Both the position numbers and the translations under genes were made by a program. Shown here piece by piece: positions 6,122 to 14,123 of a stretch of DNA of 22,622 nt. The first letter of the stretch is position 1; every line of letters starts with the position of its first letter. The stretch comes from Tissierellaceae bacterium (GTDB lineage: Bacteria > Bacillota > Clostridia > Tissierellales > Tissierellaceae), in assembly GCA_023229175.1 (NCBI GenBank), contig JALNZV010000027.1:1-22622 (forward strand), in the 5' to 3' direction. The notes beneath the pieces were generated by a model, which saw nothing but the letters and a program-made list of their open reading frames with translations, had not been told where the DNA came from and did no database searches.

Positions 6122-7429
6122 TTATTTCAAGCTTTTTTCAGTTTTCAGACCTAGCTTTGGCAAATACTCTTTTAGGTCGGAATGTTTTTTTCCATCGGAA
6201 GAATCCATTATTTTAATATCTAGATTTTCCCTAGCAACTGCCAACATAAGTTTGATTCTATTTTCTTGATTTACTTTAGTGGCACTAGGGTCGTAGTCTA
6301 TGGGTACGATATTAGCTGCAGGATACAATTCCTTTACCTTTTTCATCATTCCCTTAGCTACTATGTGGTTAGGTAAACAACCAAAGGGCTGTGCACTAAC
6401 TATATTTTCATATCCATTTTGAATGAGGTCGATCATCTCCGCCGTTAGAACCCATCCTTCACCCATTTTTACTCCCCTGTCTATGACGCCCTCTGTAAGG
6501 GTTCTAAGGTGCATAAATGAAGAAGGAGGTGTGAATTTGCTATACTTTTCAACTGCACTGATTATCATTTCCTCATACATATCTAGGTATTTTAATATGG
6601 ATGCTGCTATGACTTTTTTAATCTTTGAACCTCCATATATATCAACATCTTCTACGCTGTTGTTTACAGTATACATGACAAAACTCATAAGTCCAGGGAC
6701 CATGACTTCGCAGCCTTCACCAATTAAAAATTCCTCTAAATGGTTGTTAGCTAGCTTTGAATACTTGACATAAATCTCTCCCACGACTCCAACCTTTATT
6801 TTTACCTCGTTGAGCCTAGGAACCTTTTCAAAGGATTTTACTATTTCCTTTAGATTGTTTCTTATATCTTTAAGTCCATAACCTTTTCCCTGCAAAAATT
6901 GATTTCCCAGCTTATCTATCCAATGGTCAACTAGGCTCTGACTGTCTCCTTTGTTTACTTCATAAGGAAGAACCTGGTTGTTGAGCAGCATCAAAGCATC
7001 CCCATATGTGACGGCAATCAGCAGCTTGTTGATCATGGGCAGTGTCAGCTTAAATCCTCCACCTCTTCCTAAGCTACCTAGGTCAAAGGCTATAACTGGT
7101 ACTTGACCAAAGCCTACTTTTTTCATTGCCTTTTTTATTAGAAATATATAGTTTGAGGCACGGCAACCTCCACCTGTTTGGCTCATCATCAAGGCGACCT
7201 TATCGAGATCGTAATTCCCTTTCTTTAAGGTGTCTATCATTTGACCTGTAACTAAAAGTGCAGGATAACATGTATCGTTGTGAACGTATTTAAGTCCTTC
7301 ATCTACTACGGAGGGACCTTCATTTCTCAGTATCTCTACATTGTATCCATGCTCTTCAAAGATGCTTTTAAATAAGGAGAAATGTATTGTGCACATGTCG
7401 GGAATTAAAATAGTGCAATCCTTATACAT
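6122..7429 (-). CDS. HgdB-like acyl-CoA dehydratase activase-related protein
   Basis: A 435-residue protein of the 2-hydroxyacyl-CoA dehydratase D-component (HgdB)-like group. It is the type that forms the C-terminal third of large fused activase-related proteins. Cysteines stand in conserved-looking places: C5 and C13, C54 (N-D-T-C-Y-P-A), C89 (T-G-G-G-C-R-A-S-N-Y) and C351 (Q-P-F-G-C-L-P-N-H). These are candidates for an iron-sulfur cluster. Its ATG lies inside the end of the upstream gene (8-bp overlap, stop and start sharing ATGTATAA), with AAGGAG about ten bases before it, so translation is probably coupled. The physiological substrate of this group is not established. Confidence 0.82.
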   Translation of the reverse strand: MYKDCTILIPDMCTIHFSLFKSIFEEHGYNVEILRNEGPSVVDEGLKYVHNDTCYPALLVTGQMIDTLKKGNYDLDKVALMMSQTGGGCRASNYIFLIKKAMKKVGFGQVPVIAFDLGSLGRGGGFKLTLPMINKLLIAVTYGDALMLLNNQVLPYEVNKGDSQSLVDHWIDKLGNQFLQGKGYGLKDIRNNLKEIVKSFEKVPRLNEVKIKVGVVGEIYVKYSKLANNHLEEFLIGEGCEVMVPGLMSFVMYTVNNSVEDVDIYGGSKIKKVIAASILKYLDMYEEMIISAVEKYSKFTPPSSFMHLRTLTEGVIDRGVKMGEGWVLTAEMIDLIQNGYENIVSAQPFGCLPNHIVAKGMMKKVKELYPAANIVPIDYDPSATKVNQENRIKLMLAVARENLDIKIMDSSDGKKHSDLKEYLPKLGLKTEKSLK

Positions 7430-10343
7430 TTGTTTCAGACTCCTTTCCCTGATTCAATGCTTCCATAAGGCTTCGTAGTCTTATTTTTACTGCACCGAGA
7501 TTAGTAATTTCATCGATTTTAATTTGAGTATATATTTTATCCTCTTCTTCTAGGATTTCCCTTACTTCATCGGTGGTTATGGCATCTATTCCACATCCAA
7601 AGGACACTAACTGAACTAAATTCATATTGGGCTTGTCTCCAATGTATTTAGCTACTGAATAAAGCCTTGCATGGTATGTCCATTGATTTAGCACATCTGT
7701 ATGGACTTCTGGCAAATCTTCGCCTATGGAGTCCTCAGACACTACGACAGCCCCCAATTGGCATATGAGCTTGTCGATGCCGTTGTTAATTTCTGGGTCT
7801 ATATGATATGGCCTCCCTGCCAATACAATGATGGGCAAATTGTGCTTATGGGCATAATCCATATAGTGCTTTCCCATTATCTTTATTTTTTCTAAGAAAG
7901 AATAGTGCTCTTCAAATGCCTTTTCTGTTGCAATTTTGATTTCACTTATATTTATACCCATAAAATACTTAGACAAAACTCCATGAATCTTTTTTATAAA
8001 GTCTTTTGGCCTATGAAGTCCGATATGGTCGTAGATGAATTTTGTTTCTCTCGTCCTTTCTACGTTAGCTGCAATAACCTCGGGATAATATGCAACTACA
8101 GGGCAATTGTAATGATTGTCTCCCAATCCTTCATCAAAGTTGTAACTCATGGAAGGATAGAATATTGCATCTAAATCCTCATCTAGCAATGCCTCTATAT
8201 GTCCATGGACTAGTTTTGCCGGATAGCATACTGTATCCGATGGAATAGTATGTTGTCCCTTTAGATATAGTTTCCTGTTGGAGCCTGGGGACTGAATGAC
8301 CTCAAATCCCAACTCTGTAAAAAATCTATGCCAGAAGGGCAGCATCTCATACATATTTAAAGCCATTGGTATGCCTATTTTTCCTCTATGCCCTTTTACA
8401 GGCTTGTAAGTATCCAATAGTTTCAATTTATAATCGTAAAGACTTAGCTGTTTCTTACCAGTCTTTTTGGCTAAGGGCTTCTCACAGCGATTGCCACTAA
8501 TAAACTTTCTATTGTTGTCAAAAGTATTAATAGTAAGGCTGCAGTGATTGTTGCACAGTTTGCATATAGTGGCCTTTGTCTCGTGATAAAAGGATTGTAA
8601 ATCGTCCTTTGTTAATATTGAGCTCTTATCTCCTCCACTATTTTTAGAATACAATGCGGCACCGTATGCTCCCATGAGTCCTGAAATATTTGGTCTGACA
8701 ACATTTCTGCCGATTTCCATCTCAAAGGATCTGAGGACGGCGTCATTTAAAAATGTCCCCCCTTGAACCACAATGTTTTCTCCCAAGTCTTCAGGGTTAG
8801 TAGCGCGGATTACCTTATACAGGGCATTTTTAACTACGGAGGATGAAAGTCCTGCCGATATATCTTCTATGGTTGCACCGTCTTTTTGTGCCTGCTTTAC
8901 AGATGAATTCATAAATACAGTACATCGAGAGCCTAAGTCCACCGGGCTATCGGCGTATATGCCTAGATTTGCAAAGTCTTCTATGCCATAGTCCAAGGCC
9001 CCTGCAAAGGTTTGTAAAAATGAACCGCATCCAGAAGAACATGCTTCATTCAAAAATATATTGTCTATGACTCCATTTCGAATTTTAAAGCATTTAATAT
9101 CTTGACCGCCGATATCTATTATAAAATCTACATCTGGTTTGAACTTCTTGGCTGCCGTAAAGTGGGCAATTGTCTCTACTATGCCATAATCTATTTGGAA
9201 GGCATTTTTGATGATTTCTTCTCCATATCCTGTTACGGCACTGGACCTTATGGAAATATGGGGATATTTGTCATAAAACTCCAACAAGAAATCCTTTATA
9301 ATAGATACAGGATTGCCGCTATTGGGCAGGTACTTGGAGTACAAGATATTTTCTCCCTGGTCTATGATTGCAGCCTTTACCGTGGTAGAACCTGCATCTA
9401 TGCCAAGGTATGCTATTCCATTATATTCATCTGGATTGCCATATAGTACTTTTCCCTTTTCATGTCTTTTTATAAATTCGTTGTATTCTTCTTTATTGGC
9501 AAATAGGGAGGAACTGGATACAAATTCGCCCTTGCCAGAGTAATTTTCGATTCTATCGATTACAGATTTTAAGTTGAGTTTTTGGCTCTCAGGCATATAA
9601 GCAGCGCCTAAGGCCACGAAATTCAAGGAGTCCTCGGGGCAAATCCCCTCAGTTTTTAGTATATCGTCAAAACTTCGCCTTAGCTCTGAAAGGAATGTAA
9701 GGGGGCCTCCAAGATATACGATTTTCCCTTTTAGTTCCCTTCCTTGGGCCAGGCCAGCAATAGTTTGATTTACCACAGCATAGAAAATACTGGCGGAAAC
9801 ATCCGTCTTTTTAGCTCCTTGATTTAAAAGGGGTTGTACATCAGATTTGGCGAATACTCCGCATCTAGATGCTATGGTATATACCTTTTCGTGTTCTTTT
9901 GCCAGTTCGTTCATTTCGCCTGGATCTATATTTAAAAGAGTAGCCATCTGGTCTATAAAGGCACCTGTACCTCCTGCACAGGAGCCATTCATGCGAACTT
10001 CAAGTCCATTGGTTAGGAATAGGATTTTTGCATCCTCTCCACCTAATTCAATAACCACATCTGTATCGGGAATTAATTTTCCCACTGCCACCCGAGTGGC
10101 ATACACCTCCTGTACAAAGGGGATTTCGCATCTATTAGCTAGTCCCATACCTGCAGAGCCTGATATAGCAAGGTATACATAATCATTTGGCTTACATTCA
10201 TCTACTATTTTTTTTAACAGTTCAACAGTCTTTTCGGTGATTTTTGAATAATGCCTTTCATAGGATTTAAATATGACCTTGTCATTATTGTCAATAACCA
10301 CTGATTTCAAGGTTGTTGAGCCTACATCTAGCCCAATCCTCAT
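7422..10343 (-). CDS. Acyl-CoA dehydratase activase, double BadF/BcrA ATPase plus CoA-enzyme activase domain
   Basis: A 973-residue protein. Two BadF/BadG/BcrA/BcrD ATPase units are visible: residues 1-255, with D-V-G-S-T-T-L-K (6-13), the cluster cysteine in G-S-C-A-G-G-T-G (C122) and S-R-C (C161); and about 313-570, with D-A-G-S-T-T-V-K (316-323), C435 and C439, and S-R-C (C474). A linker then carries C-K-L-C-N-N-H-C (C594, C597, C601) plus C620, probably a further iron-sulfur site, followed by a DUF2229-like activase domain. HgdC-type activases couple ATP hydrolysis to injecting an electron into a dehydratase. In many Clostridia I recall the whole set as one protein of about 1400 residues; here 973 plus 435 add up to that, split cleanly. 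Upstream is an AT-rich leader without a clear -35. Confidence 0.88.
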   Translation of the reverse strand: MRIGLDVGSTTLKSVVIDNNDKVIFKSYERHYSKITEKTVELLKKIVDECKPNDYVYLAISGSAGMGLANRCEIPFVQEVYATRVAVGKLIPDTDVVIELGGEDAKILFLTNGLEVRMNGSCAGGTGAFIDQMATLLNIDPGEMNELAKEHEKVYTIASRCGVFAKSDVQPLLNQGAKKTDVSASIFYAVVNQTIAGLAQGRELKGKIVYLGGPLTFLSELRRSFDDILKTEGICPEDSLNFVALGAAYMPESQKLNLKSVIDRIENYSGKGEFVSSSSLFANKEEYNEFIKRHEKGKVLYGNPDEYNGIAYLGIDAGSTTVKAAIIDQGENILYSKYLPNSGNPVSIIKDFLLEFYDKYPHISIRSSAVTGYGEEIIKNAFQIDYGIVETIAHFTAAKKFKPDVDFIIDIGGQDIKCFKIRNGVIDNIFLNEACSSGCGSFLQTFAGALDYGIEDFANLGIYADSPVDLGSRCTVFMNSSVKQAQKDGATIEDISAGLSSSVVKNALYKVIRATNPEDLGENIVVQGGTFLNDAVLRSFEMEIGRNVVRPNISGLMGAYGAALYSKNSGGDKSSILTKDDLQSFYHETKATICKLCNNHCSLTINTFDNNRKFISGNRCEKPLAKKTGKKQLSLYDYKLKLLDTYKPVKGHRGKIGIPMALNMYEMLPFWHRFFTELGFEVIQSPGSNRKLYLKGQHTIPSDTVCYPAKLVHGHIEALLDEDLDAIFYPSMSYNFDEGLGDNHYNCPVVAYYPEVIAANVERTRETKFIYDHIGLHRPKDFIKKIHGVLSKYFMGINISEIKIATEKAFEEHYSFLEKIKIMGKHYMDYAHKHNLPIIVLAGRPYHIDPEINNGIDKLICQLGAVVVSEDSIGEDLPEVHTDVLNQWTYHARLYSVAKYIGDKPNMNLVQLVSFGCGIDAITTDEVREILEEEDKIYTQIKIDEITNLGAVKIRLRSLMEALNQGKESETNV

Positions 10344-10427
10344 TTTTATCGTCCTTTCATATCTGTATAATTATTAATTATAATATACCACAGTTTATCA
10401 AATATTCAACATAAACAGTTAATTGCC

Positions 10428-10452
10428 AAAGTCAGGGCCAAGCCCTGACTTT
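10428..10452. terminator. Hairpin at the end of the DHFR gene
   Basis: AAAGTCAGGGC (10428-10438), CAA, GCCCTGACTTT (10442-10452) is a perfect 11-bp stem that overlaps the TAA stop of the DHFR gene. On the minus strand the following bases (GGCAATTAA) are not a T-run beyond the TTT of the stem, so as an intrinsic terminator it is only moderate. Confidence 0.65.
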
Positions 10453-10951
10453 ACACTCTTACATAGTTTATATACCTGTAATTTAATTCGTTAAATTTAA
10501 AAATTTCTGACTCAGCTTCTATTTCCCACTCCTTGTCTAAATCTAAATTGGGAATACAAGTATCTGCATTTTCAAAACTTTTCATTATTTTTGTAATATA
10601 TGCTCGATTGCACTTAGGCAGAAGTTGAGAAGCTATATTTCCTCCACCTGTGACAAATACCTCCATTTTCCCCAAGGGATTGATTTTTTCGAGCAAGAAA
10701 GGCAAATCTTCTAGGGAATTGACTATCTGAAAGCCTTCCTTTTTATAGTCTTTGCTGCGGGTAATGAGGACATTGACTCTATTGGGCAAGGGCTTTTGCT
10801 CCGGCAATGCCTCTAGGGTTTTTCTACCCATTAGGACTATGTTTTCCTCCGTAAGGAGCCTAAATCTAGTTAAGTCGTCTGGGATTGAAGTGAGCATATC
10901 TCCATTTACTCCAATATTCCAATTGTTATCGACTGCAAATATTAAAATCAT
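10451..10951 (-). CDS. folA: Dihydrofolate reductase
   Basis: A 166-residue protein of usual DHFR length. It reduces dihydrofolate to tetrahydrofolate with NADPH. Visible marks are the substrate-loop W-N-I-G-V-N-G (11-17), the catalytic acid D26 in P-D-D-L-T-R-F, the NADPH-binding G-R-K-T (42-45) and V-T-G-G-G-N-I (100-106). GGAGG lies before the ATG. The gene starts 24 bases after the end of the aminopeptidase gene, so it is probably the second gene of that transcript. No thymidylate synthase gene is near, unlike the common thyA-folA arrangement. Confidence 0.92.
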   Translation of the reverse strand: MILIFAVDNNWNIGVNGDMLTSIPDDLTRFRLLTEENIVLMGRKTLEALPEQKPLPNRVNVLITRSKDYKKEGFQIVNSLEDLPFLLEKINPLGKMEVFVTGGGNIASQLLPKCNRAYITKIMKSFENADTCIPNLDLDKEWEIEAESEIFKFNELNYRYINYVRV

Positions 10952-10975
10952 TTATACCTCCGTAAATTACAACGT

Positions 10976-12211
10976 TTAAATGGCCCAGTTGCCGTCTTTA
11001 AATACTTGAATTTCTTCTCCTGCCTTGGTAATGCCCACTATGGACGTATCTTTGGCACCTACCATAAAATCCACGTGGGTCAGGGAGTTGTTTACTCCAT
11101 GGGCCTCTAATTCTTCATCTGACATATTTTCCCCACCTTTAATATTAGTGGGATATGCCTTGCCAAAGGCAAAGTGACAGGATGCGTTTTCGTCAAATAA
11201 AGTATTTAAAAATACGATATTTGAATTGGATATGGGTGAATCGTAGGGAACTAAGGCCACCTCTCCCAGGTATTTAGCTCCTTCGTCAATATCTAGTAGA
11301 TCCTTTAAAGTCTCTTTGCCCACCTTAGCATCGAAATCTTCAACTTTTCCATCTTTAAAAACTAGTTTAAATTCATCTATTAGATTTCCCCCATAGTTTA
11401 GAGGTTTAGTGCTGTACACCACTCCATTTACTCCAGTCTTTAGGGGCATTGTAAATACTTCTTCTGTAGGCATATTTGGTGCAAAGTTTACGCCCTTGGA
11501 GTCTACGGCTCCTCCCCCTGCCCATATATGTCCCTCTGGCAATTTAACTTTCAGATCTGTACCGTTGGAAGAAGTATAGTGAAGTATGTCAAATTCCTTC
11601 TCATTTAAAAATTCAACTTTCTCCTTTAAGTTGGACATATGATTTTCCCAGGCTTTTACTGGGTCTTTCTGGTCCATGCGGGTAGCACTAAATATGGAAT
11701 TCCATAGCTTTTCTACAGCTTCGTCTCCTTTTGCATCTGGAAATACCCTCTTTGCCCACGATTTAGTTGGAATCGATATTACGCACCAAGGGATTATGTC
11801 GTTCATGGTGTAGTTTCTCCACTCCTTTAAGGCCAAGGAGGAGGATTTGTTGCTGGCAGCGATTTTCTTTGGGTCTATATCTTTTAGAAGCTCTGGGTCC
11901 TGGGCAGATATGGATATAAAGCCTGCACCCTTCTTTGCATAATCCTCCAGGCCATCTACATACCATTTTGGAAAGTTTTCGAATACTTCCATTGGAGAAT
12001 TTTCGTACTTCAATTTTGTCAGCACCTCGTCATTCCAATTGACATGGACTTCTGATGCTCCTGCCTCATAGGCATTTTTTGCAATTAGCCTCACAAACTC
12101 TAGAGCTTCAGTAGGAGCGTTGATTGCTAGGGGCTGGCCTTTTTGCAGATTGATACCAACTTTTACAGTTAGCTTTGCGTATTCATTTAGTCTTTCTTCA
12201 AAATTATTCAA
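10976..12211 (-). CDS. M29 family metallo-aminopeptidase (AmpS/PepS-like)
   Basis: A 411-residue cytosolic peptidase of the thermophilic-aminopeptidase family, normal length. All metal ligands known for Thermus AmpT can be matched: E250 or E251 (T-E-E-V-F-T), E317 (G-E-V-A-L), H346 and Y353 (C-H-F-A-F-G-K-A-Y), H379 and D381 (T-H-V-D-F-M). It removes N-terminal residues from peptides, fitting a peptide- or amino-acid-using anaerobe. The start is a TTG at 12209-12211 with GGGGTG a few bases upstream; the N-terminus N-N-F-E-E-R-L-N-E-Y-A-K is what family members begin with and there is no earlier ATG. DHFR follows in the same direction. Confidence 0.92.
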   Translation of the reverse strand: MNNFEERLNEYAKLTVKVGINLQKGQPLAINAPTEALEFVRLIAKNAYEAGASEVHVNWNDEVLTKLKYENSPMEVFENFPKWYVDGLEDYAKKGAGFISISAQDPELLKDIDPKKIAASNKSSSLALKEWRNYTMNDIIPWCVISIPTKSWAKRVFPDAKGDEAVEKLWNSIFSATRMDQKDPVKAWENHMSNLKEKVEFLNEKEFDILHYTSSNGTDLKVKLPEGHIWAGGGAVDSKGVNFAPNMPTEEVFTMPLKTGVNGVVYSTKPLNYGGNLIDEFKLVFKDGKVEDFDAKVGKETLKDLLDIDEGAKYLGEVALVPYDSPISNSNIVFLNTLFDENASCHFAFGKAYPTNIKGGENMSDEELEAHGVNNSLTHVDFMVGAKDTSIVGITKAGEEIQVFKDGNWAI

Positions 12212-12243
12212 ATTATCACCCCGAAGTATAGTATTAATTTTAG

Positions 12244-12270
12244 TTTACAAAATATTTCGCCATTTGTAAA
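12244..12270. repeat. 8-bp inverted repeat upstream of the aminopeptidase gene
   Basis: TTTACAAA (12244-12251) and TTTGTAAA (12263-12270) are perfect reverse complements, 11 bases apart, about 35-60 bases before the TTG start and overlapping where a -35 would be relative to a minus-strand TATACT (complement at 12225-12230). It could be an operator; AT-rich DNA makes chance repeats of this size fairly common. Confidence 0.35.
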
Positions 12271-12400
12271 TAGGGTCAAGAGATTCTATCTAAAAAAGAA
12301 GGCTATCCATTTATACAAAATTTAGGTTTTCATCTTTTAGTGCTGTAAACATATTAATAATAATTCCTCTCAAAACTTAAGATTTTTAGCGGGATTTATA

Positions 12401-12409
12401 TGATATAAT
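12401..12409 (+). promoter_or_regulatory. Extended -10 promoter for the small exported protein
   Basis: TGATATAAT (12401-12409) is a full extended -10, with a second TATAAT at 12411-12416. The -35 is unremarkable. It lies 26 bases before the ATG at 12436. The rest of the 12212-12435 gap holds only the short inverted repeat and the minus-strand promoter region. Confidence 0.55.
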
Positions 12410-12435
12410 ATATAATGCAATAAAGGGTGGTAGAT

Positions 12436-12852
12436 ATGAAAAAGACTCTTTTAAAGCCTATATTTGCTATTCTAGCAGTTTTTTTAGTTGTTTATTTAGT
12501 TAAGGCAAATAGTATGGATTATAGCGACATCAATCTGTCGGGTAATAATGATGATTGGAGGGCATATCTCCACATCAATGTAGGCCATAGCAATGAACTA
12601 ATAATTACACCAGCTACAGATAAATTTGAATTACCTCGTGAAATAGTAATTGATATTTATGTAAAGGACAGAAGTATATATTCTGATATTCTGACAATGG
12701 CTAAAAGTGACAACTTTCCTGAATATGGAACATATAAGTATAAGTTTGACTCTAATAAGTATTTGGTAAAACATCACAAGGACATATATATACTCATAAC
12801 ATATGAGGATGAAACCAGCAGGATACTATTAACTTCAGTAAGTTATCCCTAA
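12436..12852 (+). CDS. Small membrane-anchored or exported protein of unknown function
   Basis: A 138-residue protein that I do not recognise. Residues 1-24 (KK, then a hydrophobic run F-A-I-L-A-V-F-L-V-V-Y-L-V) form a signal anchor or signal peptide without a lipobox cysteine, followed by about 110 polar residues with strand-like alternation (W-R-A-Y-L-H-I-N-V; E-I-V-I-D-I-Y-V; D-I-Y-I-L-I-T-Y). The outside part is probably a small beta-rich domain with no cysteines. Chosen start: the ATG at 12436 has AGGGTGG upstream; an in-frame GTG at 12427 lies inside that motif and is unlikely. It is a monocistron convergent with Pol IV. Confidence 0.65.
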   Translation: MKKTLLKPIFAILAVFLVVYLVKANSMDYSDINLSGNNDDWRAYLHINVGHSNELIITPATDKFELPREIVIDIYVKDRSIYSDILTMAKSDNFPEYGTYKYKFDSNKYLVKHHKDIYILITYEDETSRILLTSVSYP

Positions 12853-12859
12853 TTATTTT

Positions 12860-12889
12860 CAAGCAGCATGATGAACATCATGTTGCTTG
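12860..12889. repeat. Long hairpin between convergent genes (possible terminator)
   Basis: CAAGCAGCATGATG (12860-12873), AA, CATCATGTTGCTTG (12876-12889) forms a 14-bp stem with one G-T pair. It lies between the small exported protein gene and the end of the Pol IV gene. Neither strand shows a proper T-run after it, so termination is possible but not typical. Confidence 0.55.
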
Positions 12890-12912
12890 ATTTGCAAATG
12901 GGACCATAGGTT

Positions 12913-13968
12913 TCACTTTAAAAAAGAAAGCTGTTCCACCTCTAAAGATGAGAGGTTGGAAATTGTCAGGCCTATGAGCCGTATATTATTGTGGATTTTT
13001 ATCTCATGGAGGAGAGATATGCCAATATCGCAAATTTCCTCTGCTAAGTGAATATCTTCTAGAAAGGTCTTGCTCTTGGTCCTTGTCTTAAAATCCTCGT
13101 CTTTTATTTTCACAGTGACGGTTCTCCCTTGAATTTCCTTTTTAGCCAGGGAATCTGCAATTTCCATGGAAAAGTCTCTTATATAGGACTCTAGAATTTT
13201 CATATCTTTTGTTGCCTTAAAGGTAGTTTCTGTCCCCAAAGACTTTCTCTCTCTTTCTGTATTTACCTCTCTGTGGTCGATGCCCCTTATCCTATTATAT
13301 ATATCTGTTCCCATTTTTCCGAAAAACTCCACTAGAAATTCCTCCGAAAGATTTATTAAATCCCCTACGGTGTATATGCCAATTCTATTTAACTTTTCCG
13401 CTGACTTTGGTCCAATGCCGTGGACTGCCTTTACCTTTAGGGGAAGTAAAATAGCTGGCACCATGTCTGGGGATATTACTTTGATTCCATTGGGCTTGTT
13501 CCAATCTGAGGCGATTTTAGCCAAGAATTTATTATAAGAGATGCCAATGGACATGGTGAGTCCAGTTACTTCCATAACTTTAGCTTTTACTCTATGTGCA
13601 AAATCTGCAGGGTCCATATTTAATTCTGTGATATCTACATAGGATTCGTCTATGGATACTTGCTCAACTAAGTCCGTGAAGCTATGCAATATATTTAATA
13701 CCTCCCGTGAAACCTCTTGATACCTTGACATGCGAACGGGAAGGAATACGCCTCTGGGACATAACTTTTTGGCCATAAAGTTTGGCATGGCAGAGTGAAC
13801 GCCGTATCTTCTTGCCACGTAATTGGCAGTAGTCACTACGCCGTGACCGCTTCTTCCCCCTACGATAATGGGTAGACCTTTCAGCTTTGGATTGTCCCGT
13901 TCTTCCACTGAGGCATAGAAGGCATCCATATCTATATGTATAATATTTAATCGACTTGGTATATCCAT
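12913..13968 (-). CDS. dinB: DNA polymerase IV (Y-family translesion polymerase)
   Basis: A 351-residue error-prone polymerase. The N-terminal H-I-D-M-D-A-F-Y-A-S-V-E motif gives the metal-binding D13 and the likely steric-gate Y18. S-I-D-E-S-Y-V-D-I-T supplies D107 and E108, and helix-hairpin-helix residues follow near V-H-G-I-G-P-K-S-A. The C-terminal E-Q-L-S-F-L-K resembles a sliding-clamp binding peptide. The open frame continues 46 codons further upstream, but AGGTGAT precedes the ATG at 13966-13968 and the upstream extension reads through the promoter and a hairpin, so this start is chosen. A TGGTATAAT extended -10 lies just upstream on this strand. No LexA-like box was noticed. Confidence 0.93.
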   Translation of the reverse strand: MDIPSRLNIIHIDMDAFYASVEERDNPKLKGLPIIVGGRSGHGVVTTANYVARRYGVHSAMPNFMAKKLCPRGVFLPVRMSRYQEVSREVLNILHSFTDLVEQVSIDESYVDITELNMDPADFAHRVKAKVMEVTGLTMSIGISYNKFLAKIASDWNKPNGIKVISPDMVPAILLPLKVKAVHGIGPKSAEKLNRIGIYTVGDLINLSEEFLVEFFGKMGTDIYNRIRGIDHREVNTERERKSLGTETTFKATKDMKILESYIRDFSMEIADSLAKKEIQGRTVTVKIKDEDFKTRTKSKTFLEDIHLAEEICDIGISLLHEIKIHNNIRLIGLTISNLSSLEVEQLSFLK

Positions 13969-13984
13969 ATAATCACCTATAAAT

Positions 13985-13993
13985 ATTATACCA
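13985..13993 (-). promoter_or_regulatory. Extended -10 promoter of dinB
   Basis: On the minus strand TGGTATAAT occupies 13985-13993, about 17 bases before the start codon. No good -35 is seen. The REP-like hairpin sits immediately upstream. Confidence 0.55.
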
Positions 13994-14000
13994 CAAAAAT

Positions 14001-14035
14001 AATGTGCCAGCGGGGACGGTTCTCGGTGGCTCATT
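14001..14035. repeat. REP-like hairpin element with GGGGACGGTTCT core
   Basis: AATGTGCCAGCG (14001-14012) and CGGTGGCTCATT (14024-14035) pair at 10 of 12 positions around the 11-base loop GGGACGGTTCT. Its composition is clearly more GC-rich than the surrounding AT-rich gap. I recall GGGGACGGTTCT-type cores as dispersed intergenic repeats in clostridial genomes, in the style of REP elements mobilised by Y1-type transposases. Only one copy is in the window and no transposase, so the repeat identity is from memory. Confidence 0.6.
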
Positions 14036-14069
14036 TGGTGCTTATAAAATATGCAAAAAAAGAAGGACT

Positions 14070-14099
14070 TTGACAACTTGTGTAGAATACCTATATAAG
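14070..14099 (+). promoter_or_regulatory. cas6 promoter
   Basis: A perfect -35 TTGACA (14070-14075) is followed by TATAAG (14094-14099) at 18 bases, or TATATA (14092-14097) at 16. It gives cas6 its own transcript with a short leader. Confidence 0.65.
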
Positions 14100-14123
14100 A
14101 ATTCATTTGAATGGAGGATATTT

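Noticed and set aside
7405..7450. Frameshift or sequencing error splitting the activase gene
   Set aside because: The downstream gene has its own ATG and ribosome binding site and the overlap is the ordinary coupled type; both proteins have natural ends.
7905..8174. 89-codon plus-strand frame inside the activase gene
   Set aside because: Antisense shadow with phenylalanine/cysteine-rich composition typical of reversed coding DNA.
13969..14106. 46-codon N-terminal extension of DNA polymerase IV
   Set aside because: It reads through the promoter -10 and the REP-like hairpin, has no ribosome binding site, and family members start at the chosen methionine.
14004..14123. 40-codon N-terminal extension of Cas6
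   Set aside because: It would start inside the hairpin element and upstream of the promoter; the ATG at 14124 has GGAGG and the family's normal N-terminus.
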